Assembly: GCF_013410875.1 (NCBI RefSeq)
Contig: NZ_JACCCU010000001.1
Coordinates: 1,798,001-1,862,000 of the forward strand
Length of the DNA: 64,000 bases
Direction of reading: 5' to 3'
DNA from: Tunturiibacter empetritectus
GTDB lineage: Bacteria > Acidobacteriota > Terriglobia > Terriglobales > Acidobacteriaceae
Within the stretch, counting starts at the first letter, position 1. Each line of letters begins with the position of its first letter. Under the pieces are notes generated by a model, which saw only the letters and a program-made list of their open reading frames with translations, was not told the origin of the DNA and did no database searches. The position numbers were made by a program, and so were the translations under genes. Below, in pieces: positions 18,778 through 27,398 of this stretch.

Positions 18778-19233
18778 ATGTCCACCAACCGCATCGAAAA
18801 AACAATCGAACTCAAAGCCCCCATCTCCCGCGTCTGGCGAGCCCTCACCGACCACCGCGAGTTCGGCGAATGGTTCCACGTCAAGCTCGAAGGCCCCTTC
18901 CTTCCCGGCTCCATCATCCGCGGCCAAATCACTCATCCCGGCTACGAGCACCTTATCATGGAAGTCACCACCCAGAAGATCGAGCCTGAGAACCTCTTCT
19001 CCTACACCTGGCACCCCTACGCCGTCGATCCCAAAGCCGACTACTCGAACGAACCTCCGACCCTCGTCGAATTTCGTTTGAAGAGTATCCCCGGCGGCAC
19101 CTTCCTCCAGGTCACCGAATCAGGCTTCGACAAGATCCCCGAGCACCGCCGTCTCGAGGCCTTCCGCATGAACGACAACGGCTGGGCGCAACAGCTCGGC
19201 AATATCGAAGCCCATGTCACCCAGAACCCCTAG
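18778..19233 (+). CDS. SRPBCC / AHSA1-family protein
   Basis: 151 residues from the ATG at 18778, preceded by AAGAGG (18766-18771). It belongs to the START/Bet v1-like superfamily of small cavity proteins that bind hydrophobic ligands. Typical features are the opening NRIEKTIELKAPISRVWRALTD split by the usual W-R-A-L helix, the strand-turn GEWFHVKLEGPF, and the closing long helix GWAQQLGNIEAHV. AHSA1-like genes are often paired with an ArsR regulator, as here: the next gene overlaps by 20 bases. The ligand is unknown. Confidence 0.85.
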   Translation: MSTNRIEKTIELKAPISRVWRALTDHREFGEWFHVKLEGPFLPGSIIRGQITHPGYEHLIMEVTTQKIEPENLFSYTWHPYAVDPKADYSNEPPTLVEFRLKSIPGGTFLQVTESGFDKIPEHRRLEAFRMNDNGWAQQLGNIEAHVTQNP

Positions 19234-19552
19234 CAGACGCCAAAGATCCTACGCCCCCGTCTTCGCCGCCCTAGGAGATCGAACGCGGCTGTCGCTGGTC
19301 ATCACACTCTCCACCGGCCCGCCGCAATCGATCGCCCAGTTGACCGAAGGCTCCCCCCTCACCCGCCAGGCCATCACCAAGCATCTGCGGGTGCTCGAAA
19401 GCGTCGGCATCGTTCATGCCGTCCGCAGTGGCCGCGAAAGCCTCTTCGAGTTCGACCCCCAGCCTCTGGAAGAGATGAAGCGGTATTTGGACCAAGTCTC
19501 CCAGCAGTGGGATCAGGCGCTGGGCAGGCTAAAATCCTTCGTCGAGAGGTAG
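19214..19552 (+). CDS. ArsR-family winged-helix transcriptional regulator
   Basis: 112 residues. The winged helix covers about residues 13-85: FAALGDRTRLSLVITLS, then the recognition helix LTRQAITKHLRVLESVGIV and the wing AVRSGRESLFEF. No cysteine metal-site motif is seen, so this is the metal-independent kind usually linked to AHSA1 proteins. It overlaps the upstream gene and is translationally coupled to it. The likely target is the double GCAACC/GGTTGC operator at 18719-18775, giving autoregulation. Confidence 0.9.
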   Translation: MSPRTPSRRQRSYAPVFAALGDRTRLSLVITLSTGPPQSIAQLTEGSPLTRQAITKHLRVLESVGIVHAVRSGRESLFEFDPQPLEEMKRYLDQVSQQWDQALGRLKSFVER

Positions 19553-19680
19553 CCTGCTCGCAAAGCCACCAGAGCAGACCCAGGCAGTATCCCTCCGCTC
19601 ACCAAAAGGCGCATACTATGGTCTAAGACACGTCGAGCTGCGTCCGGCCAGCAGGGAAGCGGCCCATCAGGAGACCCCAC

Positions 19681-20925
19681 ATGCGATCCGTCACGCACCT
19701 TGGCTTGACCGCCCTCCTCACCCTATCCGTCGCCGCGTGGTCCCAAACTCAAATCCCGACTCCATCCCAAGCCCCGGCCGGCAGCCCGCCACCCGCACAG
19801 TCGCCCACCCCAACCCCGACAAGCACCCCCACGGCCACCATCCCATCCGACGTCCCTGCCGAGAAGCCCATCCCCGGCCACCCCACCGCCACGCCTAAAG
19901 AGAGCAAGGACGCCGCCGCAACCGTCAAAGCCGAGAACAAAACCGACCGCCTCCCATCTCCCGGCGAGGACATGAAGACCAACATCAAGGCCGGTAGCGA
20001 AGATGACGTCAACTCCGTAGGCACCCGCAACATCGGCGGCCGCGGCATCGGCAACTGGTACTCCACTGACTGGGAGATCCGCACCGGCAAGCAATACTCC
20101 ATGGAGATCGAGAAGTCCGCTCACATGGTCAACGACCCCGTTATCGTCGAGTACGTCAACCGCGTCGGCCAGAACATCGTCAAAAACTCCGACTGCAAAG
20201 TCCCCTTCACCATCAAGGTCATCGACTCCGACGAGATCAACGCCATGGCTCTTCCCGGCGGCTTCTTCTACGTCAACTCCGGCCTCATCCTCGCCGCCGA
20301 CGAGGAAGCCGAACTCGGCGGTGTCATGGCCCACGAGATCGCCCACGTCTGCGCCCACCACGCCGCCCGCCAGATGACCAAGATGAACTACGCGCAGATC
20401 GGCTCCATCCCGCTCATCATCTTCACCCAGGGCAGCTGGACCGGCTACGGCATCTATGAGGCCACCCAACTCGCCATCCCACTAAGTTTCCTGCAATTCT
20501 CACGCATGGACGAGGCCGAAGCCGACTGGCTCGGCGTCCAGTACATGTACAAGTCCGGCTACGACCCCCAGGCCTTCGTCCAGTTCTTCGAGAAACTCGA
20601 CGCCCTCGAGAAGCATAAACCCGGCACCCTCGCCAAGGTCTTCGCCGACCACCCCCAGACCCCCGACCGCATCATGCACTCTGAGGAAGAGATCGCCACC
20701 ATCCTCCCCGCGCGTCCCGACTACATGGTCACCACCTCGGAGTTTGACGACGTCAAGAGCCGCCTCGCCCGTCTCGAGAACAAACGCAAGATCAACGACG
20801 GCAAGGGCGGCAACAAGCCCACGCTCCGTCGCACCGCCAGCGGCAACGGCAACAACGACCCCAACAACCCGAACAACCCCTCCACCAACACCGACGACCG
20901 CCCAACCCTGGGCCGCCGCAACTAG
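19681..20925 (+). CDS. Secreted M48 (Ste24/BepA-like) metalloprotease
   Basis: 414 residues. Signal peptide about residues 1-21 (LTLSVAAWSQ). A Pro/Thr-rich linker (about 22-85) is followed by the M48 domain: zinc motif HEIAH in GVMAHEIAHVCAHHAARQM (about residues 218-236), with the third ligand Glu in DEAEADWLGVQYM. The preceding NAMALPGGFFYVNSGL is the family's conserved loop. Related exported proteases help quality control of outer-membrane proteins. The C-terminal tail is Asn/Pro-rich and disordered (NPNNPNNPSTNTDD). It probably stands alone, and a REP-like repeat follows the stop within ten bases. Confidence 0.88.
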   Translation: MRSVTHLGLTALLTLSVAAWSQTQIPTPSQAPAGSPPPAQSPTPTPTSTPTATIPSDVPAEKPIPGHPTATPKESKDAAATVKAENKTDRLPSPGEDMKTNIKAGSEDDVNSVGTRNIGGRGIGNWYSTDWEIRTGKQYSMEIEKSAHMVNDPVIVEYVNRVGQNIVKNSDCKVPFTIKVIDSDEINAMALPGGFFYVNSGLILAADEEAELGGVMAHEIAHVCAHHAARQMTKMNYAQIGSIPLIIFTQGSWTGYGIYEATQLAIPLSFLQFSRMDEAEADWLGVQYMYKSGYDPQAFVQFFEKLDALEKHKPGTLAKVFADHPQTPDRIMHSEEEIATILPARPDYMVTTSEFDDVKSRLARLENKRKINDGKGGNKPTLRRTASGNGNNDPNNPNNPSTNTDDRPTLGRRN

Positions 20926-20932
20926 AACGCCA

Positions 20933-21001
20933 CCAACGGGAGCAAAAGGGTATACCCGCCACGAAGTGGCCGCCTCGCGCGCAGCGGGCCCGTCCGGCAG
21001 G
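20933..21001 (+). repeat. REP-like repeat
   Basis: CCAACGGGAG, GGTATACCCGCCACGAAGTG, GCCGC, CGCGCGCAGCGGGCCCG, TCCGGCAGG. CACGAAGTG is near-palindromic, as is GCGGGCCCG. It lies just after the M48 protease stop. Confidence 0.7.
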
Positions 21002-21125
21002 TTCCTCCTTCTCTTATACAAAGAGCATGAATCCCCCGCGCTCGACGGCGACTCTAAGCCCTAGCTCGAACCATCTGCAATCAATCGACCAAGCGATCGC
21101 ACAACCGCTCTCATGGAGAATTAAC

Positions 21126-21686
21126 ATGAGTAATCTAGATACCTTGTTAGAACGCAACAAAGCCATCGCTGCTCAACAGTCTGCCGAAGGCACAACGATG
21201 CCCTCCCTTCTTGCCGCAAGCGGAAACCTGAAAGCCACGATCATCGGTTGCGCCGATATGCGCGTCGACCCGGCTCATATCCTGGGAATCAAACTGGGGG
21301 AAGCCCTCGTCATCCGTAACATCGGTGGCCGAATCACGCCAGTCTTGCTCGAGGAACTCGGTCTACTCGGACGAATCGGCCAGGTCCTCGGCGGAGCTCC
21401 CGCCGGAGGCGGAGAGTTTCACCTCATCGTTCTTCACCACACCGACTGCGGCATCACCCGCCTCGCAGGCGACCCCGACAAGCTCGCGCATTATTTTCAA
21501 ATACCCGAGAGTGAAGTCAAAGCAAAAGCCGTCACTGACCCATACGCCGCGGTCGCTGCCGACGTAGCTCTACTCCGTGCAGTTCCCGCACTGCCCGCCA
21601 AATGGCTCCTCTCCGGCCTTGTCTATGACGTAGCGACCGGCCTGGTCAACACCGTCGTACCGCCTGCGCCGATTCGAACAAGTTAA
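21126..21686 (+). CDS. Beta-carbonic anhydrase-like protein, cytosolic
   Basis: 186 residues from the ATG at 21126 (GGAG at about 21115). Beta-class carbonic anhydrases interconvert CO2 and bicarbonate with a Cys-His-Cys bound zinc. Ligands are visible as GCADMR (Cys and the Asp-Arg dyad) and HHTDCGI (His and Cys). The protein is short and lacks a signal peptide. The C-terminus (GLVYDVATGLVNTVVPP) is the standard last strand. It differs strongly from the Tat-exported enzyme at 50614. It is preceded by about 120 bp containing the end of a REP-like repeat. Confidence 0.8.
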   Translation: MSNLDTLLERNKAIAAQQSAEGTTMPSLLAASGNLKATIIGCADMRVDPAHILGIKLGEALVIRNIGGRITPVLLEELGLLGRIGQVLGGAPAGGGEFHLIVLHHTDCGITRLAGDPDKLAHYFQIPESEVKAKAVTDPYAAVAADVALLRAVPALPAKWLLSGLVYDVATGLVNTVVPPAPIRTS

Positions 21687-21741
21687 CTCCATCCCCGCCA
21701 ATATCCCTGGTCGGGACCAGTTAGAATTGGCGAGGCAATCA

Positions 21742-22650
21742 ATGAACCTCTCACGAAGGCAATTCAACCAGCGAATAGGTGCGCTTGCAGCCATAGCTGT
21801 CTGTTCGCGCCAGAGCCTCGGCTTTGCGGAAAACAGACTCCGCCTTGGACTGAACACATGGAGTCTGCGCGCTCTCTCCCAACAGGAAGCGATTCCCATC
21901 ATCATCCAAACGATGAAGCAGGCGAGACTGCAGGATTGTCAGATCCTGTTCACCCACGTAGAGCCTGCAAAGTTCGACCCTGTGTTTCCTGTCGGCGTCT
22001 TCAATCCGCCAAAATCATCTCCAACACCCCAGCAGATAGAACAACAAAAGGCGACCGAGGCCGCACTGACGAACTGGCGACTCTCAGTTCCAATGAGTTA
22101 CTTCGAAGACATCCGGTCCACCTTTGAAAAACAGGGCCTCAGAATAAAATCCTATTCGCTCAGATTCGGCAGCTCTGAGGCAGAGATCGACCGCCTGTTC
22201 CTGATGGCAAAAGCTCTCGGAGCAGACTCAATCGTTAACCGTCTCCCGGCAACATTGACAAATACGGTCGCGGCCGCAGCGGAAAAACATCAAATGATCG
22301 TCTGCCTTCATTTCTCCGATCTGAACGAACTACACAAACAGCTCGCCGCCTCACAGTACTTCCGCATGGACCCCGACATAGGCGACCTGACCAAAGCAAA
22401 GATCGATGCATTGCAGTTCGTCCAAACCAACTATCTGTCCATGTACTCGTTCGATCTCAAGGATGCGGTGCCCGGAGGTTCCAGTGTTCCATTTGGAGAA
22501 GGCGCAGCGCACATGAAAGAAGTCCTCCAGTTCCTAAAGGAGAAGCAAGCTCCCATCACAGCCTACGTAGATTGCGACTATGCCGGAACCGGTCGTTCGC
22601 CCAAAGAAGTAGAGAAGTGTGCCTCGTATGCGAAAAGCATCATCGACTGA
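21742..22650 (+). CDS. Tat-exported sugar phosphate isomerase/epimerase-like TIM barrel
   Basis: 302 residues from the ATG at 21742, preceded by GAGG six bases upstream. A twin-arginine motif SRRQFNQR with a hydrophobic stretch (IGALAAIAVCS) suggests export in folded form. The body opens with LRLGLNTWSLRAL and follows the xylose-isomerase-like TIM barrel pattern, including a late DCDYAGTGRSPKEVE segment. Such proteins are common in acidobacteria and usually lack a proven substrate. The gene stands 55 bp after the carbonic anhydrase and could share its transcript. Confidence 0.65.
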   Translation: MNLSRRQFNQRIGALAAIAVCSRQSLGFAENRLRLGLNTWSLRALSQQEAIPIIIQTMKQARLQDCQILFTHVEPAKFDPVFPVGVFNPPKSSPTPQQIEQQKATEAALTNWRLSVPMSYFEDIRSTFEKQGLRIKSYSLRFGSSEAEIDRLFLMAKALGADSIVNRLPATLTNTVAAAAEKHQMIVCLHFSDLNELHKQLAASQYFRMDPDIGDLTKAKIDALQFVQTNYLSMYSFDLKDAVPGGSSVPFGEGAAHMKEVLQFLKEKQAPITAYVDCDYAGTGRSPKEVEKCASYAKSIID

Positions 22651-22670
22651 GGTGCGAAGAATCGACCCAC

Positions 22671-23648
22671 TCAGATATCGAGACGGTGCGAAACAGTCAA
22701 CACAATCTTCCCCTGAGCATGTCCTTCTGCCAGGTAGCGAAGCGCTTCTGCCGCCTCGCTCAACCGATAACGTCTGTCAATAACCGGCACAACTTTGCCG
22801 CTCTCCAGAAGATACTTCATAAAATCCAGATCCTTCCGGGTTACCTTCGTCAAAAAGAAACCCATCTTCTTCCGCCCCATCCGCGATAGCACCGGCGCCA
22901 GGACAAACGCCTCGAAGATCTGAGGCAGACCGCCTCCCGCTGCGACATAAACTCCATCGTCGGCCAGCAACCTCCTGTAGGCGAAGATCGAATGATGAGC
23001 ATTCGCCCCCAGGATCAGATCGTACCGCTGTGCGTTCCGCGTGAAATCCTCTTTGCTGTAATCGATCACACGGTCTGCGCCAATCGAACGCGCTATCTCC
23101 ACATTTCTCGTGCTGCACACCGCGGTCACGTCAGCCCCAAACGCTTTGGCGATCTGCACCGCAAAGGTGCCCACACCACCAGACGCCCCTTCCACCAGAA
23201 CCTTAGACCCTGGCCGAACTCTCCCCTTATCGCGCAGACCCTGCAGCGCAGTAATAGCCGCCACCGGTACCGCCGCCGCTTCTTCAAACGTCAGGTTGTC
23301 TGGCTTCGGCCCCAAATTCTCCTCGGCGACACATACATACTCGGCAAATCCTTCTCCTTTGAAACCTGTGACCCCGAATACCTCATCCCCAACCTGAAAC
23401 CCTTTTACCTCTTTGCCCACCGCTTCCACGCGGCCTGCCACATCGCAACCCAGGATCATCGGTCTTCGCCTCCGCAGTCCCGGCAACCGATCCCACGGCG
23501 CACCTTTCATCAGGTACAGGTCCAGCGGATTCACCGCTGCCGCGCAAAGCTTGATCAGGACCTCACGATCCCCAGGCACAGGTGTTGCGACCTCCGCGTA
23601 CTGCAACAGGTCTGGTGGCCCGTATTGTGTGCGTAAGATAGCCTTCAT
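22671..23648 (-). CDS. Medium-chain dehydrogenase/reductase, quinone-oxidoreductase type
   Basis: 325 residues from the ATG at 23648 (GGAAGAG just upstream on the minus strand). The N-terminal GroES-like domain contains GCDVAGRVEAVGKEVKGF, and the Rossmann domain has the NADPH motif VEGASGGVGTFAVQIAKAFG (about residues 146-165). No catalytic or structural zinc cysteines are seen, which places it with the zinc-independent quinone reductase-like branch. The C-terminus (LRYLAEGHAQGKIVLTV) is characteristic. The substrate is unknown. It converges on the isomerase-like gene with a 20-bp gap. Confidence 0.88.
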   Translation of the reverse strand: MKAILRTQYGPPDLLQYAEVATPVPGDREVLIKLCAAAVNPLDLYLMKGAPWDRLPGLRRRRPMILGCDVAGRVEAVGKEVKGFQVGDEVFGVTGFKGEGFAEYVCVAEENLGPKPDNLTFEEAAAVPVAAITALQGLRDKGRVRPGSKVLVEGASGGVGTFAVQIAKAFGADVTAVCSTRNVEIARSIGADRVIDYSKEDFTRNAQRYDLILGANAHHSIFAYRRLLADDGVYVAAGGGLPQIFEAFVLAPVLSRMGRKKMGFFLTKVTRKDLDFMKYLLESGKVVPVIDRRYRLSEAAEALRYLAEGHAQGKIVLTVSHRLDI

Positions 23649-23775
23649 CGCGCTCTTCCAATCGCTTCCGCCAAGATGGATCGCAACAAGCGACAAGCCG
23701 TTGACCGGAAGTATAGGACGAACTCAAAGTTAAGTCCCAACTAGCGAGCTCCCCCTCTGCGCGCACTTACCCCGC

Positions 23776-24912
23776 TCAGCCGACCAGATGACGCCGCAGA
23801 TCCTCCGGGTGATAGCAGTGTGCAAACGCCGTCTCTCTCGAGATACGCCCAGCCCTCACAAGTTCCGTCAGCGACTGTTCCATCGTCAGCATCCCATCGG
23901 CGCGCCCAGTCTCAATGCTGGCCCGCAGTTGATGGTCGTCTCCACGTCGAATTAAATTCCGCGTCGCTCCCGTAGCCACAAGTATCTCCACTGCCGGATA
24001 GCGTCCGCCCCCATTCTCCGCCGACAGCAGTTGTTGTGAGATCACCGCCAGCAGCGCCAGCGACAGTTGTTGTCTTATCTGCGACTGGTAACCTGTCGGA
24101 AACGTATCCAGAATGCGCGAAACTGTCTGCGCCGCATCATTGGTATGCAGCGACGAGAGCACCAGGTGTCCCGTTTCGGCGGCTGTCAAGGCGGCAGCAA
24201 TCGTTTCGCTATCCCGCATCTCGCCGATCATAATCACATCCGGATCCTGTCGAAGCACCGAACGCACAGCCTGGCCAAAGCTCAGCGTGTCGTGACCAAG
24301 TTCAATCTGCTCCACCAGAGAATTGCGATTCACATGCTGATACTCAATCGGATCTTCAATCGTAATAATGTGGTCGTGCCGTTGCGCATTAATGCGATCA
24401 ACCAACGCCGCAAGCGTGGAGGTCTTACCGCAGCCAGTCGGTCCGGTCAGAAGCACCAGCCCCTGACGCCGCTCCGCCAGCATCGCCAGTGCGGCCGGCA
24501 GATGAAGCGACTCAAGCGAAGGAATCTGCTCAGGCAAAACACGCAGCGCTGCCGCAAGTGTGCCCCGTTGGTAGTGAAAATTGGCCCTGAATCTTCCAAT
24601 CGAACTACGCACAAAGCAGAAGTCCAGGCACTTCTCTTTCTGCAGTTCGTTCAATTGAGCGGACGTAAGCAGTGGCAGCAAAATATCCCTAATATTCTCA
24701 CCGGAGAGGGGCAGCCCCACGTCCGGAGTCAGACCTCCGTTCACTCTCAGCATCACCGGCGACCCGGCTATGAAGACCATATCGGACGCACTTCGCTGAA
24801 GAGCGTTGGTTAGAAAATGATCAAGGGTTCGTCTCTCACTGGATCTCGGATTTATCGCTGAACGGTTTAGTTGGTCGACCAGCTTCGACAGTTCGTTCTC
24901 GTACTCACCCAT
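23776..24912 (-). CDS. pilT: Type IV pilus retraction ATPase PilT-like
   Basis: 378 residues. A hexameric secretion ATPase that depolymerises type IV pili for twitching. The N-terminal PAS-like domain (about 25-115) is followed by the Walker A GPTGCGKTSTLAALVD (about residues 156-171), the Asp box EDPIEY, the Walker B VIMIGEMRDSETI and the His box LVLSSLHTNDA. The segment ATRNLIRRGDDHQL matches the PilT-specific AIRNLIRE helix needed for retraction. It stands alone on the minus strand with no other pil genes beside it; the secretin and pseudopilins 6 kb away may belong to the same or a related machine. Confidence 0.88.
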   Translation of the reverse strand: MGEYENELSKLVDQLNRSAINPRSSERRTLDHFLTNALQRSASDMVFIAGSPVMLRVNGGLTPDVGLPLSGENIRDILLPLLTSAQLNELQKEKCLDFCFVRSSIGRFRANFHYQRGTLAAALRVLPEQIPSLESLHLPAALAMLAERRQGLVLLTGPTGCGKTSTLAALVDRINAQRHDHIITIEDPIEYQHVNRNSLVEQIELGHDTLSFGQAVRSVLRQDPDVIMIGEMRDSETIAAALTAAETGHLVLSSLHTNDAAQTVSRILDTFPTGYQSQIRQQLSLALLAVISQQLLSAENGGGRYPAVEILVATGATRNLIRRGDDHQLRASIETGRADGMLTMEQSLTELVRAGRISRETAFAHCYHPEDLRRHLVG

Positions 24913-25050
24913 TCAGCGCTGTCCTCATGGCACTTAGACGTAGTTCAAACAAAAAACAAATCACATTTTTTTATCGCGCAGCTAGCATCTGGAAGCAAGT
25001 CATCACACCGACCAAAGGGAGAACCCAAGCAGTTAATCCTCACCAAACAA

Positions 25051-25105
25051 GGTATACAAGTCACGAAGTGACTGCGCCGCGCGCAGCGGGCTCGTCCGGC
25101 AGGAC
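25051..25105 (+). repeat. REP-like repeat
   Basis: GGTATACAAGTCACGAAGTG, ACTGCGCCGCGCGCAGCGGG, CTCGTCCGGCAGGAC. It sits just after the cbtA stop on the minus strand, so it is 3' of that gene. Confidence 0.7.
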
Positions 25106-25118
25106 ATAGCATTTAGCA

Positions 25119-25832
25119 TTACCGACGCGGCAACTCCCGCTCCGTCAGCCACCCAAATCCCAAACCGAGCGCCCCCCAAAGCACCGCCTGAATCTCCACC
25201 GCCGCCACGCGAAACTTCCACATCAGCGTCACCGGAAACCCCGCCGGGACCTCATCCACCTCCGGCAAAAAGTGCGCCACTCCACTCACCACCACCACAA
25301 ACAAACCAGCCGCCAGCAGGGAACCATTCCACTCCCCAAACCGCCGCGCCAGCCGCCTCCGCATCTGCAACGAGAACACCATCGCCGATATCGAAACAGC
25401 AATTAGCAAAAAGTAAGCCCCGGTTCTCACCCCAATCGTCTCCGCACTCCCCACCGCCGGAGGATTCGCCGGATACTTCAACTGAGGCACCAGCACAATC
25501 GCCACAAACCCAAGCCCAGCCAGCACAGCCGCGAGCGCCCGCGGCCCCAGCCCCCCAATCCGCCCATAAGCAAACGCGAACACCAGCCCAAACAACCCAC
25601 CCACCGCCGCACCATAAACCACCGCACCGGTAAGCAGCCCGGCACTCTTCTGCACACGGCGGCTCACCATCTCAGGCTCAGGAGCCTCGCCCTTGGCCTG
25701 ATCCGCAGCCGTCTCAAACGCAATCGCGCGCTCAACCTGCGGCTCGCCAATCCATCGTGCAAACGCAAAGACGAGCAGGCCCGCAACAACGCCCACCAGC
25801 ATCCCGCGAAGGAGCAGAGTTCGAGTCATCAA
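25119..25832 (-). CDS. cbtA: CbtA family cobalt transporter subunit
   Basis: 237 residues, five to six hydrophobic helices. CbtA is the larger integral membrane protein of a predicted cobalt importer that is nearly always B12-regulated. The family features are the N-terminal LLLRGMLVGVVAGLLVFAFARWIGEP split over the first helix, the AVVYGAAVGGLFGLVFAFAYGR helix pair, and LVPQLKYPANPPAVG in the central loop. A small cbtB gene lies upstream on the same strand with a cobalamin riboswitch ahead of it, which strongly supports the call. The gap between cbtB and cbtA is about 240 bp and contains a dispersed repeat, so cbtA may not be fully co-transcribed. Confidence 0.85.
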   Translation of the reverse strand: MMTRTLLLRGMLVGVVAGLLVFAFARWIGEPQVERAIAFETAADQAKGEAPEPEMVSRRVQKSAGLLTGAVVYGAAVGGLFGLVFAFAYGRIGGLGPRALAAVLAGLGFVAIVLVPQLKYPANPPAVGSAETIGVRTGAYFLLIAVSISAMVFSLQMRRRLARRFGEWNGSLLAAGLFVVVVSGVAHFLPEVDEVPAGFPVTLMWKFRVAAVEIQAVLWGALGLGFGWLTERELPRR

Positions 25833-25904
25833 AATCTTCTGCCCGGAGCGCGTCGCTCGCAGTTATAGGTGTGGATTTGGAACATCGACTAACCCCTATG
25901 ACTC

Positions 25905-25956
25905 GTCATCCTGAGCGAAGTGGCTCACGGCACTTTGTGAGCCACACAGTCGATTG
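25905..25956 (+). repeat. GTCATCCTGAGCG-type dispersed repeat with hairpin
   Basis: GTCATCCTGAGCGAA, then a perfect 9-bp inverted repeat GTGGCTCAC/GTGAGCCAC around GGCACTT, then ACAGTCGA. It lies between cbtB and cbtA. Confidence 0.65.
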
Positions 25957-26071
25957 CGGCCAAAACACTCAGTTGCCGCGAACCGATTCATGCTGCGGTA
26001 TCCGTCAAGATACCCGAATTTCGTCTTTGTATCTGCGATTGCCTGCGCTTTACTTCAACGCAAAACCCGCC

Positions 26072-26299
26072 CTAGTGGCAGGGAAAGCCAAGAAGGTGGC
26101 GACCGTCATGCAAAAACTCATGCACCATCGTCCCGCGAAACATCGAGGTAGCGCCCTGCTCCGCGCCGACAAAGTAAATCGCCAGCAGCAACAGCAGCCC
26201 ACCGAACACCGCATACGGCAGAATCTCGCGCAGCGGAACAACGGGTAGAGCGGGAAGGGAAACCGGCTGTGCAACGGAACCAAATACGGATTGAGCCAT
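26072..26299 (-). CDS. cbtB: CbtB family small cobalt transporter subunit
   Basis: 75 residues from the ATG at 26299, with GGAGG directly upstream. One transmembrane helix (about residues 28-45, YAVFGGLLLLLAIYFVG) is followed by the conserved C-terminal metal-site motif VHEFLHDGRHLLGFPCH, containing four histidines and a cysteine, diagnostic of CbtB. It is thought to bind cobalt and work with CbtA. A cobalamin riboswitch lies in its leader, so B12 should shut it down. Confidence 0.9.
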   Translation of the reverse strand: MAQSVFGSVAQPVSLPALPVVPLREILPYAVFGGLLLLLAIYFVGAEQGATSMFRGTMVHEFLHDGRHLLGFPCH

Positions 26300-26339
26300 T
26301 TGTAACCTCCAGGGATCGTGCGTCCCACGCATTGCTCAT

Positions 26340-26465
26340 TCGAACGAGGAAGAAACGTCTGGCTCTCAACCCGAACTACAGGTCAATCACAGTGGCGCGA
26401 CCGCACCGGACTTTCACCGGCTTCTTCCATCCTCATCAAAATCTATCTCAACCCTATGTGCCACA
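26340..26465 (-). promoter_or_regulatory. Cobalamin riboswitch upstream of cbtB
   Basis: Read on the minus strand the core is GAAGCCGGTGAAAGTCC, GGTGCGGTC, GCGCCACTGTGA (the B12-box region), followed by GAGCCAGACGT. These are the conserved junction and L5 elements of cobalamin riboswitches. It sits about 50 bases before the cbtB ribosome site, and no strong U-tract terminator is evident between them, so control may be at translation. Confidence 0.85.
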
Positions 26466-26531
26466 ATCATCAAAGTCAAGCTCGCGAACACTTTTACACA
26501 TCCCCTTGCGAAGCATCACGGAGACCAGCGC

Positions 26532-27137
26532 GTGCCAGCCCGCCTTTCACTCATAAGCCACGCCCCCACCTCCGCCACGCGGCTCTCTGCCTTTCCCTCC
26601 GACGAGCCCATCGAAGAACCCTCTATCGCCAAACTCACCACCATCAACTGGCAACCACCTCGCGCCCACCACATCCTCACCGCCCCCGAACTCCGCACCC
26701 AACAAACCGCCCGGGCCCTAAACCTCACCGCAACACCAGCCAACGAACTCCGAGACCTGAACTACGGCATCTGGCAAGGCCGCACCCTCGCCGACCTACA
26801 CGCCGAAGACTCCGCCTCCATTACCCAATGGCTCACCGACCCAACCGCAGCCCCCCACCAAGGCGAATCCATCACCGCTCTCATCACGCGAGTCGGAGAC
26901 TGGCTCACAACACTCACCGGCGAAGACACGAGCCACACCATAGCCATCACCCACCCCGCAGTCATCCGCGCCGCCATCCTCCACACCCTCGACGCCCCAC
27001 CCCAATCCTTCTGGCGCATCGACATAGCCCCCCTCACCCTCACCGACCTCCGCCACAACGGCCGCACCTGGACCCTCCGCTCCGCCGCCATCCCACTAAT
27101 CACCATCGGCGACAACAGCCAATCAATCCTGGATTAG
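26532..27137 (+). CDS. Histidine phosphatase-fold protein linked to cbtAB
   Basis: 201 residues from a GTG start with GGAGA upstream. The fold is recognisable: N-terminal LISHAPTSATR, the mid-region ILTAPELRTQQTARAL, ELRDLNYGIWQGRTL, and the late IAITHPAVIRAAI containing the second catalytic His. The usual RHG triplet is SHA here: the phospho-accepting His is present but the preceding Arg is replaced by Ser. The region FPSDEPIEEPS is also unusual. The gene is divergent from cbtB, so a role in cobalt or cobalamin metabolism (compare alpha-ribazole phosphatase) is plausible but unproven. Confidence 0.75.
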   Translation: MPARLSLISHAPTSATRLSAFPSDEPIEEPSIAKLTTINWQPPRAHHILTAPELRTQQTARALNLTATPANELRDLNYGIWQGRTLADLHAEDSASITQWLTDPTAAPHQGESITALITRVGDWLTTLTGEDTSHTIAITHPAVIRAAILHTLDAPPQSFWRIDIAPLTLTDLRHNGRTWTLRSAAIPLITIGDNSQSILD

Positions 27138-27177
27138 CAGTCATCTTGCTTTAGCTTCTTTCTCACATCGATAAATC

Positions 27178-27246
27178 GTCATCTCGACCGAAGCTGTTTA
27201 CAGCCTCAGCGTGAACAGCGCAGCGGAGAGACCCCCGCATCTTTGC
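27178..27246 (+). repeat. GTCATCTCGACC-type dispersed repeat with hairpin
   Basis: GTCATCTCGACCGAA, then the inverted pair GCTGTTTAC/GTGAACAGC (one mismatch) around AGCCTCAGC, ending GAGACCCCCGCATC. It lies 40 bp downstream of the phosphatase gene. Confidence 0.65.
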
Positions 27247-27398
27247 TTTTGCGCTTGCATTTGTTTCACTTGTTGTCATCTCCAAAGGGATCTGCTGCAG
27301 CCTGCAACAAAAACGTCTTAGTGAATGGCAAGCCATTGGCCGCCATTGCGAGACCCAAACCCAACAAAAACCCACGCCAAACAAGCTAAAATAGAAGC

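Noticed and set aside
27240-27398. PreQ1 riboswitch ahead of queF
   Set aside because: No match to the compact preQ1-I or preQ1-II core; the region holds only a repeat and a possible -10.
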